A stretch of 32,858 bases of DNA from BMS3ABIN04 sp965554225 (lineage in GTDB: Bacteria; Bacteroidota; Ignavibacteria; Ignavibacteriales; Melioribacteraceae), in contig CBEVZC010000022.1 in the NCBI GenBank assembly GCA_965554225.1, positions 1 through 32,858 on the forward strand. The letters run 5' to 3'. Under the pieces are notes generated by a model. It searched no databases, was not told the origin of the DNA, and worked only from the letters and a program-made list of their open reading frames with translations. Of this stretch, positions 17,298 to 25,005 are shown one piece after another (the first letter of the stretch is position 1; each line of letters starts with the position of its first letter). Both the position numbers and the translations under genes were made by a program.

Positions 17298-18596
17298 TTA
17301 AGTTTTGTTTTGTAAATAATTTTTAAAATCTTCAAAGCCGGAATTTAACTTAATTGATTGCTTTGGTTTATTAATAATAATTTTCAAGCGTTCCGGAAGA
17401 TTGATATCCATATCTAATATTTCATCAATTGTATCTTTAAATTTTGCAGCACTTGCTGTTTCCAGAATTATTGAGTTGATATTGCTCTCATTGTTTTTTA
17501 AAATTTCACCTTCTGCCAATATCCCAATAGCTCCATGCGGATCAATAATGTAATTATACTTTTGATAAAAATTTTTGATGCATAATTTTGTTTCTTTATC
17601 ATCAAAAAATGCAGTAACTGTTTCTTTTTTTATTTCTGTGATATCTTGATTAAATAAATGATTTATTCTTTCTAAATTACTTGGGTTACCAACATCCATT
17701 GCGTTTGATAACGTTTGTTTTGCTTTTCGAGGTTCGAACTTTCCTATCGATAAATAATCCTGAAATACTTTGTTAATATTTAGTGCTGCAATAAATTTTG
17801 TAACCGGCAGACCCATTTTTTTTGCAATTAATCCGGCAGTTAAATTACCCAAGTTTCCAGAAGGTACCGTAAAATAAAGTGGCTTTTCTTTTTCTTCTAA
17901 TTGTTTATAAGCATAGAAGTAATAGATGGATTGCGGCAGTAAACGTGCTATATTAATAGAATTTGCAGAAGTAAGATACATCTTTTCATTCAGATCTTTA
18001 TCCAAAAAAGCTTGCTTTACTAATGTTTGACAATCATCAAAAGTTCCGCTAATTTCTAAGGCAGTTATATTATTATCATAAGTGGTCAATTGTTTTTCTT
18101 GTAATGGACCTACTTTGTCAGATGGGTAAAGTATATAAACATTAATTCCATCTATATTGTGAAACCCGCTTGCAACAGCACTTCCCGTATCGCCTGATGT
18201 TGCTACTAAAACATTTAGCTCCTTATCTAAAGATTTGGCAAAATAACCCATTAAAAGCGCCATGAACCTCGCCCCAAAATCTTTGAACGCTAAAGTTGGA
18301 CCATGAAATAATTCCAAAATAAATTTATGATTATCGAATTGGACAAGAGGTGCGTTAAAATTAAAGGCCTTTTTACAAAAAGAATCTAATTCATTTAATG
18401 TAATCTCTTCTTCAGTAAAATTTTTAAGTATTTGAAATGCTAAAGAAGGAAAGTCATTACTTATAAGGTTGTATAATCCATTAAATTTCGGAATAAATTC
18501 AGGCATAAAAAGTCCGCCGTCTTCTGCTAGTCCGCTTAATACAGTTTCTCTTAAAGTAAAAGCTTTAGATTTATTTTTTGTGCTATAATATTTCAT
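17298..18596 (-). CDS. thrC: Threonine synthase
   Basis: Makes L-threonine from O-phospho-L-homoserine with pyridoxal phosphate, the last step of the pathway. The 432-residue protein is about the length of the E. coli enzyme. The N-terminal signature is present (AEDGGLFMPEFIP). The PLP lysine is Lys105 in GPTLAFKDFG, and the phosphate-binding loop reads ATSGDTGSAVASGF. SGNLGNLTAGL is the second cofactor-contact loop. It is the last gene of the minus-strand order thrA-asd-thrB-thrC. Its ATG is directly next to the thrB stop with no gap, so the two are translationally coupled. No clear terminator follows. The merR/sorting-domain fragment lies 11 bp beyond its stop, on the other strand. Confidence 0.96.
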   Translation of the reverse strand: MKYYSTKNKSKAFTLRETVLSGLAEDGGLFMPEFIPKFNGLYNLISNDFPSLAFQILKNFTEEEITLNELDSFCKKAFNFNAPLVQFDNHKFILELFHGPTLAFKDFGARFMALLMGYFAKSLDKELNVLVATSGDTGSAVASGFHNIDGINVYILYPSDKVGPLQEKQLTTYDNNITALEISGTFDDCQTLVKQAFLDKDLNEKMYLTSANSINIARLLPQSIYYFYAYKQLEEKEKPLYFTVPSGNLGNLTAGLIAKKMGLPVTKFIAALNINKVFQDYLSIGKFEPRKAKQTLSNAMDVGNPSNLERINHLFNQDITEIKKETVTAFFDDKETKLCIKNFYQKYNYIIDPHGAIGILAEGEILKNNESNINSIILETASAAKFKDTIDEILDMDINLPERLKIIINKPKQSIKLNSGFEDFKNYLQNKT

Positions 18597-19529
18597 TTAG
18601 ATTATTTTTGGGCCTATTTTATTAATCTGTGAGATGTAAATAGAATTTGTAATATTTAATATGTTCGCAGTATCGATAAATCCTTTCTTTATTTTTTTAG
18701 CAGATTCTTCCCCTTTGCACAAAGCAAAAATAGACGGACCCGATCCCGATATGTTACAACCCAAAGCTCCGTTTCCCAGCGCTGATTGTTTTAACTCGTT
18801 ATATCCAAATATTAATTTGCTCCGGAATTCTTCAATAATTTCATCCTTTAACGATCTGGAAATTAAATCGTAATCGTTTGTTAATAGCCCTGTTGTAAGT
18901 CCGGCAACATTTCCCCATTGTTTTACAGCGTTTTTTAACGGTACAAGCTCAGGTAATATTTTCCTGGCTTTAGAAGTTTTTATTTCAACATGAGGATAAA
19001 TTATTGTACAATATAAATCATCCGGAGTATCAATTTTAACAACGTCTAGGGGTTCGTATCCGCGAATAATAACGAAACCGCCATAGAGTGATGGAGCTAC
19101 ATTATCGGCGTGAATAGCTTTGCTTGCAATTTCTTCGCCAAACAAAGCATATTTAACTAATTCGAAATTGTCTAGAGGTTCATCGAGTAATTTATTTAGT
19201 GCATAAACTCCGCCAACTGCACTGGCGGCGCTTGAACCTAATCCGCTCCCTAAAGGCATTTTCTTATTGATGGAAATCTCGACTCCGAATTCCAACTGTA
19301 GTTCAGTTAACATTTTGTAAACTGCATATCCACAAGTATTTAATTTATAATCGGATGGAATCTTGCCGCCGTCACCAGTAATTGATATTATTTTCACACC
19401 GGGATTTCCGACAATTTTTAATTGTATTTCATCACCGGGAATTTCCAGCGCAAACCCCATAATATCAAATCCGCACGCTACATTAGATACAGATGCGGGG
19501 GCGAAAACTTTTATTTTCTTATTAATCAT
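18597..19529 (-). CDS. thrB: Homoserine kinase
   Basis: A GHMP-family kinase that phosphorylates L-homoserine with ATP. The product is 310 residues from the chosen start. The ATP loop reads PLGSGLGSSAASAVGG, the N-terminal motif VFAPASVSNVACGFD is typical of ThrB, and NISGSGPSIFAL is the C-terminal GHMP motif. I take the ATG at 19529, which overlaps the asd stop as ATGA. An upstream ATG in the same frame at 19571 would add 14 residues lying inside asd and is not family-like. The overlap indicates translational coupling with asd. Confidence 0.95.
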   Translation of the reverse strand: MINKKIKVFAPASVSNVACGFDIMGFALEIPGDEIQLKIVGNPGVKIISITGDGGKIPSDYKLNTCGYAVYKMLTELQLEFGVEISINKKMPLGSGLGSSAASAVGGVYALNKLLDEPLDNFELVKYALFGEEIASKAIHADNVAPSLYGGFVIIRGYEPLDVVKIDTPDDLYCTIIYPHVEIKTSKARKILPELVPLKNAVKQWGNVAGLTTGLLTNDYDLISRSLKDEIIEEFRSKLIFGYNELKQSALGNGALGCNISGSGPSIFALCKGEESAKKIKKGFIDTANILNITNSIYISQINKIGPKII

Positions 19530-20566
19530 ATAGAGTTCAAATATCCTTGAGCTTTTAAAAGTTCGGCGCAAAGGATTGTACCGCCGGCAGCGCCTCTTGC
19601 TGTATTGTGAGATAAAACTACAAATTTATAATCAAATAATTTATCTTCTCTTAAACGACCTACGGAAACTGCCATTCCGCTTTCTATGTTTCTATGAAGT
19701 CTTGGCTGAGGAAAATGATTTTCATAAAAATAGTGTATTGGCTGCTTGGGTGCCGAGGGCAAATTTAATTCTTGTGGTAAAGATTTAAATCCGGTTAAAC
19801 ATTTTATTATTTCATCTTTTATTGCAGTCTTTTCCAAATTTACTTGAACAACTTCCAAGTGTCCGTCTATTACGCCAACTCTGTTACACTGAGAGCTTAT
19901 ATTAATTTTTGCATTAAGAAATTCAGATCCCGATATCTTTCCTAATATTTTATTTGGCTCGGTTTCCATTTTTTCTTCTTCGCCGCCGATGTATGGAATT
20001 ACATTATCCCAAATATCCATGCTCGAAACTTCGGGATAGCCACCACCGGATATTGCTTGCATTGTAACGACATTTAGATCTTTCAATCCAAATGTATCAT
20101 GAATAGGTTTAAGTGCTAATGTTAATCCAATTGTTGAACAGTTAGGATTTGTAATTATTGCGCCGGCGTATTTTTGATATTTTATAATTTCAATATGCTT
20201 ATGATTTACTTCTGGAATTAATAAAGGGACATCTTTATCGAAACGATGATTCTTTGCATTAGATACAACTATATGTCCACTTTTTGCTAACTCTTCTTCA
20301 ATCGGACCGGCAACAGAAGAATCCATTGCAGAGAAAACCAACTTTGAGTTTAGCTGTTGGCTTGCTGCTTTAATTTCCATGTCTGAATATTTGGTTCTCA
20401 ATTCAGTACTCATAATCCATTTAACTATATCTTTATATTTTTTCCCTGCGGATCTTTCCGATGCTGCTAACTCAGCAATTTCAAACCAAGGGTGGTTGTT
20501 TAGCAGTTCAACAAATTTTTGTCCAACGCTTCCCGTTGCTCCGGCAATTGCAACCGGTATTTTCAT
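19526..20566 (-). CDS. asd: Aspartate-semialdehyde dehydrogenase
   Basis: Reduces L-aspartyl-4-phosphate to the semialdehyde with NADPH, between the kinase and homoserine dehydrogenase steps done by ThrA. It has the NADP loop VAIAGATGSVGQKF, the catalytic cysteine in TNPNCSTIGL, and the substrate motif SGGGYPEV. The wording around the cysteine and the GGEEEKMETEP segment are closer to the archaeal/fungal-type enzymes than to the E. coli type. From the ATG at 20566 it has 346 residues. A TTG at 20572 adds two, and the AAAAGG at 20579-20584 is 12 bp from the ATG but 6 bp from the TTG, so the TTG may be the real start. It lies just after the thrA stop and overlaps thrB by 4 bp. Confidence 0.94.
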   Translation of the reverse strand: MKIPVAIAGATGSVGQKFVELLNNHPWFEIAELAASERSAGKKYKDIVKWIMSTELRTKYSDMEIKAASQQLNSKLVFSAMDSSVAGPIEEELAKSGHIVVSNAKNHRFDKDVPLLIPEVNHKHIEIIKYQKYAGAIITNPNCSTIGLTLALKPIHDTFGLKDLNVVTMQAISGGGYPEVSSMDIWDNVIPYIGGEEEKMETEPNKILGKISGSEFLNAKINISSQCNRVGVIDGHLEVVQVNLEKTAIKDEIIKCLTGFKSLPQELNLPSAPKQPIHYFYENHFPQPRLHRNIESGMAVSVGRLREDKLFDYKFVVLSHNTARGAAGGTILCAELLKAQGYLNSI

Positions 20567-20582
20567 TTTCAATTTGTACCTT

Positions 20583-23033
20583 TTAATTTTGTAATGTTCT
20601 TAATACATCCGAAAAAACTCCTGTAGCAGTATATCTTGCTCCTGCACCAGGGCCTCTTATTATCAACGGTTTATCGAAATAATTTTTTGTTGTAAAGGAA
20701 ACAATATTATCATTCCCCGATAAATTATAAAATGCATGTTTGCTGGTAATTTTTTCAAATCCTACTTTTGCTTTTTTATTTTGAAAGCTCGCAATATATA
20801 CAAGTTTTTTATTTTGGTTTTTTAATTTGTCAATTCGGTCTTTGTAAAGTTGGTCAGTTTTTTTAAGAGATTTAAAAAATGAATTGATACTTTTCACATT
20901 TAACGATTCTTGGGAGAGTATTTGTTCAATTTTGATATCTTTCAATTCAAAATCATAACCGCATTCTCTTATTAGAATCAGTAATTTCCTGGCGAAATCT
21001 AAACCGTTTAAATCATCCCGCGGATCAGGTTCGGTATAACCATTTTTTTTTGCAAGTAATATTGCTTCACTCAATTCCTTCCCTTCATTCAAGCTATTAA
21101 AAATAAAACTAAGAGTGCCTGATAAAATACCCTCAATTTTTATTATTTCATCTCCATTTGCAATTAAATCTTTCAAAGTATTTATTATTGGTAAAGCTGC
21201 ACCAACGTTTGTAGAATATCTGAATTGGGAACCATATTTTTTTGCTGTATCCCTGATTCTTTTGTATGTGCTGTAATTTCCTGAGTTTGCAATTTTATTG
21301 GGCGTAACAATGGAAATATTATTTTTTAGAAGATCAAAATATTTTGGAATATATTTTTCACCGGAAGTACAATCAACAAATACTGAGTGAGGTAAATTTA
21401 ACTTTTTAATTTTATTTATAAAGAGGGGAGAAACAGATTTAATTTTACTCTTACTTAATTTACTTTCCCAATTATCCAATTCGATTCCAACTTCCTCAAT
21501 TATCATTTTTTTACTATTTGCTACGGCTGCAAGATTAAATTTGATTCCCAGTTCTCCTTTTAAGTAAGTATATCTCTCATTAAGCAATCTAAGAAACTCG
21601 CTCCCAACTAAACCTGGTCCTGCTAAATATAAATTTAGAGTTTTATATTTTGAGAGAAACAGTGCCTCATGCAAAACGTTTAACGATTTATCCAAATCTA
21701 TTTTGCTAATAACAAGCGACATATTTAGCTCCGATGATCCCTGTGCTACTGCTTGAATATTGATTCCATTTTGCCCGAGTGCATTAAATACTTTACCAAA
21801 TACACCGGAAGTATTAATCATATCATCGCCAACAACAGCTATTACAGATAGTTCAGTTTGAATAGAAACTTTATTAATTTCACCATCAATAATTTCAAGC
21901 CTGAATTCATTTTCAATTGCTGTTTTTGCCGCCTCGCCGTATTGTGGTAAGACCGCAAGACATATACTATGTTCCGATGAACCTTGAGTAATTAATATTG
22001 CACTAATATCATTTCTTGATAATGAAAGTAGTAACCTAGAAGCAATACCAACTACACCTATCATACCGCCTCCGGAAATTTTCAAAAGCGATATATTATC
22101 AATAGATGAAATTCCTTTAACATTAAAAGAGATATTATTTCCCCGCGGTAAAATTACTGTCCCTCTAAATGACGGTTCGAATGTATTTTTAATTCTAATT
22201 TTAACTTTTTTATTTAGAGCGGGTATCATAGTAGGAGGATAAATTACTTTCGCACCAAAATGTGAAAGTTCCATAGCTTCTTCATACGTAACGGATTTAA
22301 GTGGAATTGCTTCTTTAACTTTTCTTGGGTCTGCAGTTAGTATTCCGTTTACATCCGTCCATATTTGAATTTCATCACAATTTAATGCTGCTCCGAATAT
22401 TGATGCAGTATAATCGGATCCGCCACGCCCCAAAGTTGTTGTAAATCCGTTTCTGTCCGAAGCAATGAATCCGGTAATGATTTGTGTTTTTTTGTGTTCC
22501 TTAAAATAAGTTCTAATATTTTTATTAGTTTCTTTGAAATCAACTTTTGCATTTCCAAATTTGCTATCCGTTATAATTAATTTCCTACTGTCCAAAAATT
22601 CACAGTTCAATTTTTTGTGATTTATACAATTTGAAATAATATTATTGCTTAATAACTCTCCGTAACTTACTACTAAATCTGAAGTTTTAGGTGTTAGTTC
22701 TTTTAGAATATATACACCGTTTAGGATTTCAATTAATTCACTAAAAAGAATTGAAACGGTTCTTTTTATACGGCCTGATTTTGATTTGGGTATGATATTG
22801 TTAATTATGTCTGAATGAAATTTCGTTAACTCCTTTAACAATAATTCGTATCTCAAATTTTGGTTAACAGCATGTTCAACCGATAACATAAGTTTATCGG
22901 TTACTCCTTGAAATGCAGAGAAAACTATAGCAATTTGCTCGTTGCTTATGTAATAACCTTTTATAATACTTATTACATTTTGGATCCTTGCAGAATTTCC
23001 GATTGATGAACCACCAAATTTTAATACTTTCAT
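20583..23033 (-). CDS. thrA: Bifunctional aspartokinase / homoserine dehydrogenase
   Basis: An 816-residue fusion catalysing the first and third steps from aspartate to homoserine. The N-terminal aspartokinase (~1-290) shows KFGGSSIGN, the ATP-site GRGGSDYTAS and FGAKVIYPPT. Two ACT domains follow (~305-455; for example VVGDDMINTSGVFGKVFNAL), where threonine feedback would act. The homoserine dehydrogenase (~465-816) has the NAD(P) loop LAGPGLVGSEF, the catalytic region GILSGTLSFIFN and GYTEPDPRDDLNGLDFARK. It is the first gene of the thr operon, 10 to 16 bp before asd depending on the asd start. AAAAGG precedes the ATG. I saw no threonine/isoleucine-rich leader peptide or attenuator hairpin upstream, so regulation is probably by feedback inhibition or an unseen repressor. 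Confidence 0.96.
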   Translation of the reverse strand: MKVLKFGGSSIGNSARIQNVISIIKGYYISNEQIAIVFSAFQGVTDKLMLSVEHAVNQNLRYELLLKELTKFHSDIINNIIPKSKSGRIKRTVSILFSELIEILNGVYILKELTPKTSDLVVSYGELLSNNIISNCINHKKLNCEFLDSRKLIITDSKFGNAKVDFKETNKNIRTYFKEHKKTQIITGFIASDRNGFTTTLGRGGSDYTASIFGAALNCDEIQIWTDVNGILTADPRKVKEAIPLKSVTYEEAMELSHFGAKVIYPPTMIPALNKKVKIRIKNTFEPSFRGTVILPRGNNISFNVKGISSIDNISLLKISGGGMIGVVGIASRLLLSLSRNDISAILITQGSSEHSICLAVLPQYGEAAKTAIENEFRLEIIDGEINKVSIQTELSVIAVVGDDMINTSGVFGKVFNALGQNGINIQAVAQGSSELNMSLVISKIDLDKSLNVLHEALFLSKYKTLNLYLAGPGLVGSEFLRLLNERYTYLKGELGIKFNLAAVANSKKMIIEEVGIELDNWESKLSKSKIKSVSPLFINKIKKLNLPHSVFVDCTSGEKYIPKYFDLLKNNISIVTPNKIANSGNYSTYKRIRDTAKKYGSQFRYSTNVGAALPIINTLKDLIANGDEIIKIEGILSGTLSFIFNSLNEGKELSEAILLAKKNGYTEPDPRDDLNGLDFARKLLILIRECGYDFELKDIKIEQILSQESLNVKSINSFFKSLKKTDQLYKDRIDKLKNQNKKLVYIASFQNKKAKVGFEKITSKHAFYNLSGNDNIVSFTTKNYFDKPLIIRGPGAGARYTATGVFSDVLRTLQN

Positions 23034-23244
23034 TAAGCCTACCTTTTAAGTTAAGAGAACATTTTACATTCTAATTCCTATCGCAAAATATTTCTGTTAA
23101 CAAAATAATAATTGTTTAGAACAACCAATTTAACATTTAATAAGAATAAAATCATTTTTACTGCAAAACCTAAAATAAATAGATATGAGGTGTAGATTTT
23201 TAATGATTTGCATCAGATTACAGATTTAATATTAATCGAAAAAA

Positions 23245-23270
23245 TGACTCATTTGCATCATTGCGACAAC
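23245..23270 (+). promoter_or_regulatory. Conserved 26-bp motif, copy C
   Basis: It reads TGAC, T, CATTTG, CA, TCATTG, CG, ACAA, C. It begins 84 bp before the ATG at 23329 on the same strand, matching the placement of copies A and B. That is the main reason to think a lipoprotein gene once began here. Confidence 0.55.
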
Positions 23271-23328
23271 TAATAATCTTTACCAAGTTATATTATAAAG
23301 TTATTTCAGCTATACTAGGGCATAAATT

Positions 23329-23436
23329 ATGGGATCGAGAAAATTAATTACTATGAAGATTATTATATCATTTACCTTAGCATTATTACGTTTTTCAGGG
23401 TGTAGTTCAAGCAAATCTAAATTAATATTCTCATAA
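23329..23436 (+). pseudogene. Possible remnant of a lipoprotein gene (signal peptide only)
   Basis: A 35-codon frame with a second ATG at 23353. From there it reads MKIIISFTLALLRFSGCSSS, which has the basic start, hydrophobic core and lipobox-like FSGC of a lipoprotein signal. It ends at TAA after KSKLIFS. No mature domain follows. The conserved 26-bp motif sits upstream at the usual distance. It could be a very small real lipoprotein, but a truncated gene left by the rearrangement that brought in the mer operon seems more likely. Confidence 0.4.
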
Positions 23437-23491
23437 TCTACAAACTTATTCCCCTTTGTAATTAAACAATAAAGATATAAGAGGGAACCTC

Positions 23492-23503
23492 GTACTATAG
23501 TAC
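23492..23503. promoter_or_regulatory. Second palindrome upstream of the mer promoter
   Basis: GTACTATAGTAC is a perfect 12-bp palindrome centred 56 bp upstream of the mer operator centre. Its core resembles the operator: CGTACTATAGTACAG beside CCGTAGTATACTACGG. It is a candidate auxiliary binding site. The leftover copy at 17008 has lost one base of the symmetry. Confidence 0.4.
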
Positions 23504-23539
23504 AGTTTGTAAAAAAAATAAATTAAATTTGTAAAGTAC

Positions 23540-23571
23540 TTGACTCCGTAGTATACTACGGTGCTTATATT
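23540..23571 (+). promoter_or_regulatory. MerR-controlled promoter and operator of the mer operon
   Basis: The -35 TTGACT (23540-23545) and -10 TATATT (23566-23571) are 20 bp apart, or 19 bp to TTATAT. This is the over-long spacer typical of MerR-family promoters. A perfect 16-bp palindrome (CCGTAGTATACTACGG, 23546-23561) fills the spacer. The TTGACTCCGTA start equals that of the classical Tn501/Tn21 mer operator. MerR should bind here, repress without mercury, and twist the DNA to activate when Hg(II) is bound. merR is the first gene after it, so it regulates itself. Confidence 0.85.
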
Positions 23572-23598
23572 TAAACAAAGGGAAAAAGGATTTTATTA

Positions 23599-24003
23599 AT
23601 GGAAGAGTTAACGGTTGGTCAATTAGCAAAAAAAGCAGAAATAAATCTTGAAACAATTCGCTATTACGAAACAATAAATTTGATGCCTAATCCGAAACGG
23701 AAGGAATCACGATACAGGATTTACGACCGGGATGATCTTAAAAGAATACTTTTCATTAAACGGGCTAAAGAACTTGGATTTACATTGAAAGAAATTCAAG
23801 AATTGCTCGATATGAAAGTTGAATCTAAAAGTACATGCGGCGACGTAAAACATTTAGCTGAGAATAAAATTTTAGATATAGAACAAAAAATTAAAGATTT
23901 GCAAAAAATAAAAAATGTACTAAAAAAATTAGTTTCACAATGCGTAAATGAAGAAATAACCATGGATGAATGTCCAATTTTGGATACAATTGAAGTAAAA
24001 TAA
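23599..24003 (+). CDS. merR: Mercury-responsive MerR transcription regulator
   Basis: A 134-residue regulator. The N-terminal winged helix-turn-helix is LTVGQLAKKAEINLETIRYY, a coiled coil spans about 80-115, and the three Hg(II)-binding cysteines are Cys80 (STCGDVKHLAE), Cys115 (LVSQC) and Cys125 (DECPIL). Their spacing is nearly that of Tn501 MerR (82, 117, 126), which supports mercury specificity over ZntR- or CueR-type metals. It leads the operon, is followed by merP after 11 bp, and sits directly behind the palindromic long-spacer promoter. Its first 28 codons are duplicated at 17114. Confidence 0.94.
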   Translation: MEELTVGQLAKKAEINLETIRYYETINLMPNPKRKESRYRIYDRDDLKRILFIKRAKELGFTLKEIQELLDMKVESKSTCGDVKHLAENKILDIEQKIKDLQKIKNVLKKLVSQCVNEEITMDECPILDTIEVK

Positions 24004-24014
24004 AGGAGTCTATC

Positions 24015-24371
24015 ATGAAAAAAGTTAAATATATATTAGTTCTGTTTTTAGTAATATTCATTTCGGCTGTTAATGCACAATCCCAAAAAGATAAAGCGGA
24101 GAATAAAAAGTTAGTTAAATCAACTTTTACGGTAAAAGGCATGACATGCCAAGGTTGTGTAAATACGGTTAAAAACGTAATTAAAAATATAGACGGTGTT
24201 GAAGAAAGTAATGTGGAATTAAAAACCGGCGAGGCTACAATTAAGTATAATCCCAATAAAACAAATCCCAAATCAATAGAAGGAAAATTTGACGAGTTAC
24301 CATACAAGGTAATTGAGAAAAAAATAGTGACGAATACGAATAAAAAGGTGAGCGAAAATGACAAACAATAA
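24015..24371 (+). CDS. merP: Exported MerP-like mercury-binding protein
   Basis: A 118-residue protein with a signal peptide (VKYILVLFLVIFISAVNAQ) and one heavy-metal-associated domain with the metal-binding pair Cys45 and Cys48 in GMTCQGCVNTV. Such proteins bind Hg(II) in the periplasm and pass it to MerT. The charged tail after residue ~98 (KKIVTNTNKKVSENDKQ) is longer than in the classic ~91-residue MerP. Its 3' end overlaps the next gene by 14 bp, so the two are co-translated. AAAGGAG precedes the ATG. The copper-chaperone family is similar, and the assignment to mercury rests on the operon. Confidence 0.87.
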   Translation: MKKVKYILVLFLVIFISAVNAQSQKDKAENKKLVKSTFTVKGMTCQGCVNTVKNVIKNIDGVEESNVELKTGEATIKYNPNKTNPKSIEGKFDELPYKVIEKKIVTNTNKKVSENDKQ

Positions 24372-24993
24372 AAAGGAAAGAAAATGGATCGGTGCGGGAT
24401 TAGTTGCCGCAGTGGCAGCTTCCCTTTGTTGTATTACTCCCGTCCTTGCTTTGCTCGGTGGTATAGGAGGGATAGCTTCAACATTTTCTTGGTTGGAACC
24501 TCTGCGACCTTACTTGATGATATTTACTGCCGGTTTGCTCGGATATGCATTTTATAAAGCATATAAACCTAAAAAGAAAGAAGAGATTGAATGTGCTTGT
24601 GAAGATGATGAGAAAAAGAGTTTCCTCAATTCAAAAAAATTCCTTTGGACAGTTACAATAGTTAGTGCACTCTTGTTTGCATTCCCATCATATTCGGGTG
24701 TTTTCATTCCGCAAGTTAATAATATTACTACTACCGTTAACAGTAATATTTCGGAAGCAACTCTTCAAGTTGAAGGAATGACCTGTACGAGCTGTGAAAA
24801 TTCAGTTAATTATGCGCTCAAAACAGAAGAAGGAGTTGTAACGGCTTCTTCTTCATATAAAACAGGAATTGCAAAAGTAAAATATGATAAGTCAAAAGTA
24901 TCAGCCGAAAAACTATCTAAAGCAATTGAAGAAAAAGTGGGGTATAAAGTTGAGAGTTATAAAATAGGAAACAAAAAAATTGAACAAAATTAA
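24358..24993 (+). CDS. merT: MerT-MerP fusion mercury transporter
   Basis: A 211-residue inner-membrane protein. Helix 1 carries the vicinal Cys24-Cys25 in SLCCITPVLALLGG, the mark of MerT. Helix 2 follows (~50-68). A cytoplasmic loop holds Cys79 and Cys81 (ECACEDD), then helix 3 (~94-115). The C-terminal ~75 residues are a heavy-metal-associated domain with Cys143 and Cys146 in VEGMTCTSCENSV. This is the MerTP arrangement: uptake channel and periplasmic Hg-binding domain in one chain. Together with the separate merP-like gene, the operon has two periplasmic mercury-binding domains. It overlaps merP and is 12 bp from merA, so Hg(II) can be handed on to the reductase. Confidence 0.9.
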   Translation: MTNNKKERKWIGAGLVAAVAASLCCITPVLALLGGIGGIASTFSWLEPLRPYLMIFTAGLLGYAFYKAYKPKKKEEIECACEDDEKKSFLNSKKFLWTVTIVSALLFAFPSYSGVFIPQVNNITTTVNSNISEATLQVEGMTCTSCENSVNYALKTEEGVVTASSSYKTGIAKVKYDKSKVSAEKLSKAIEEKVGYKVESYKIGNKKIEQN

Positions 24994-25005
24994 ATTGAGG
25001 AAAAC

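Larger units (their letters stand above)
23034..23482. other. Intergenic region between thrA and the mer promoter
   Basis: It must hold the thr promoter (minus strand) and carries motif copy C with a short lipoprotein-like frame behind it on the plus strand. ATTTGCATCA occurs twice, at 23206-23215 and inside motif C at 23251-23260. The first may be a decayed extra copy of the motif. I saw no RNA gene. Confidence 0.45.
23483..23683 (+). repeat. Direct repeat of the mer promoter and merR start, copy 2 (intact)
   Basis: The functional counterpart of 16999-17198. The repeat begins at GGGAACCTCG in both places and ends in codon 28-29 of merR. Confidence 0.85.

Noticed and set aside
23034..23330. 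A threonine attenuator upstream of thrA
   Set aside because: I found no leader peptide rich in Thr or Ile codons and no stable GC hairpin with a T-run on the minus strand.
23891..24364. A 157-residue minus-strand open frame across merR and merP
   Set aside because: It is antisense to two clearly recognised genes and has no start signal. Its hydrophobic character comes from the AT-rich complement.
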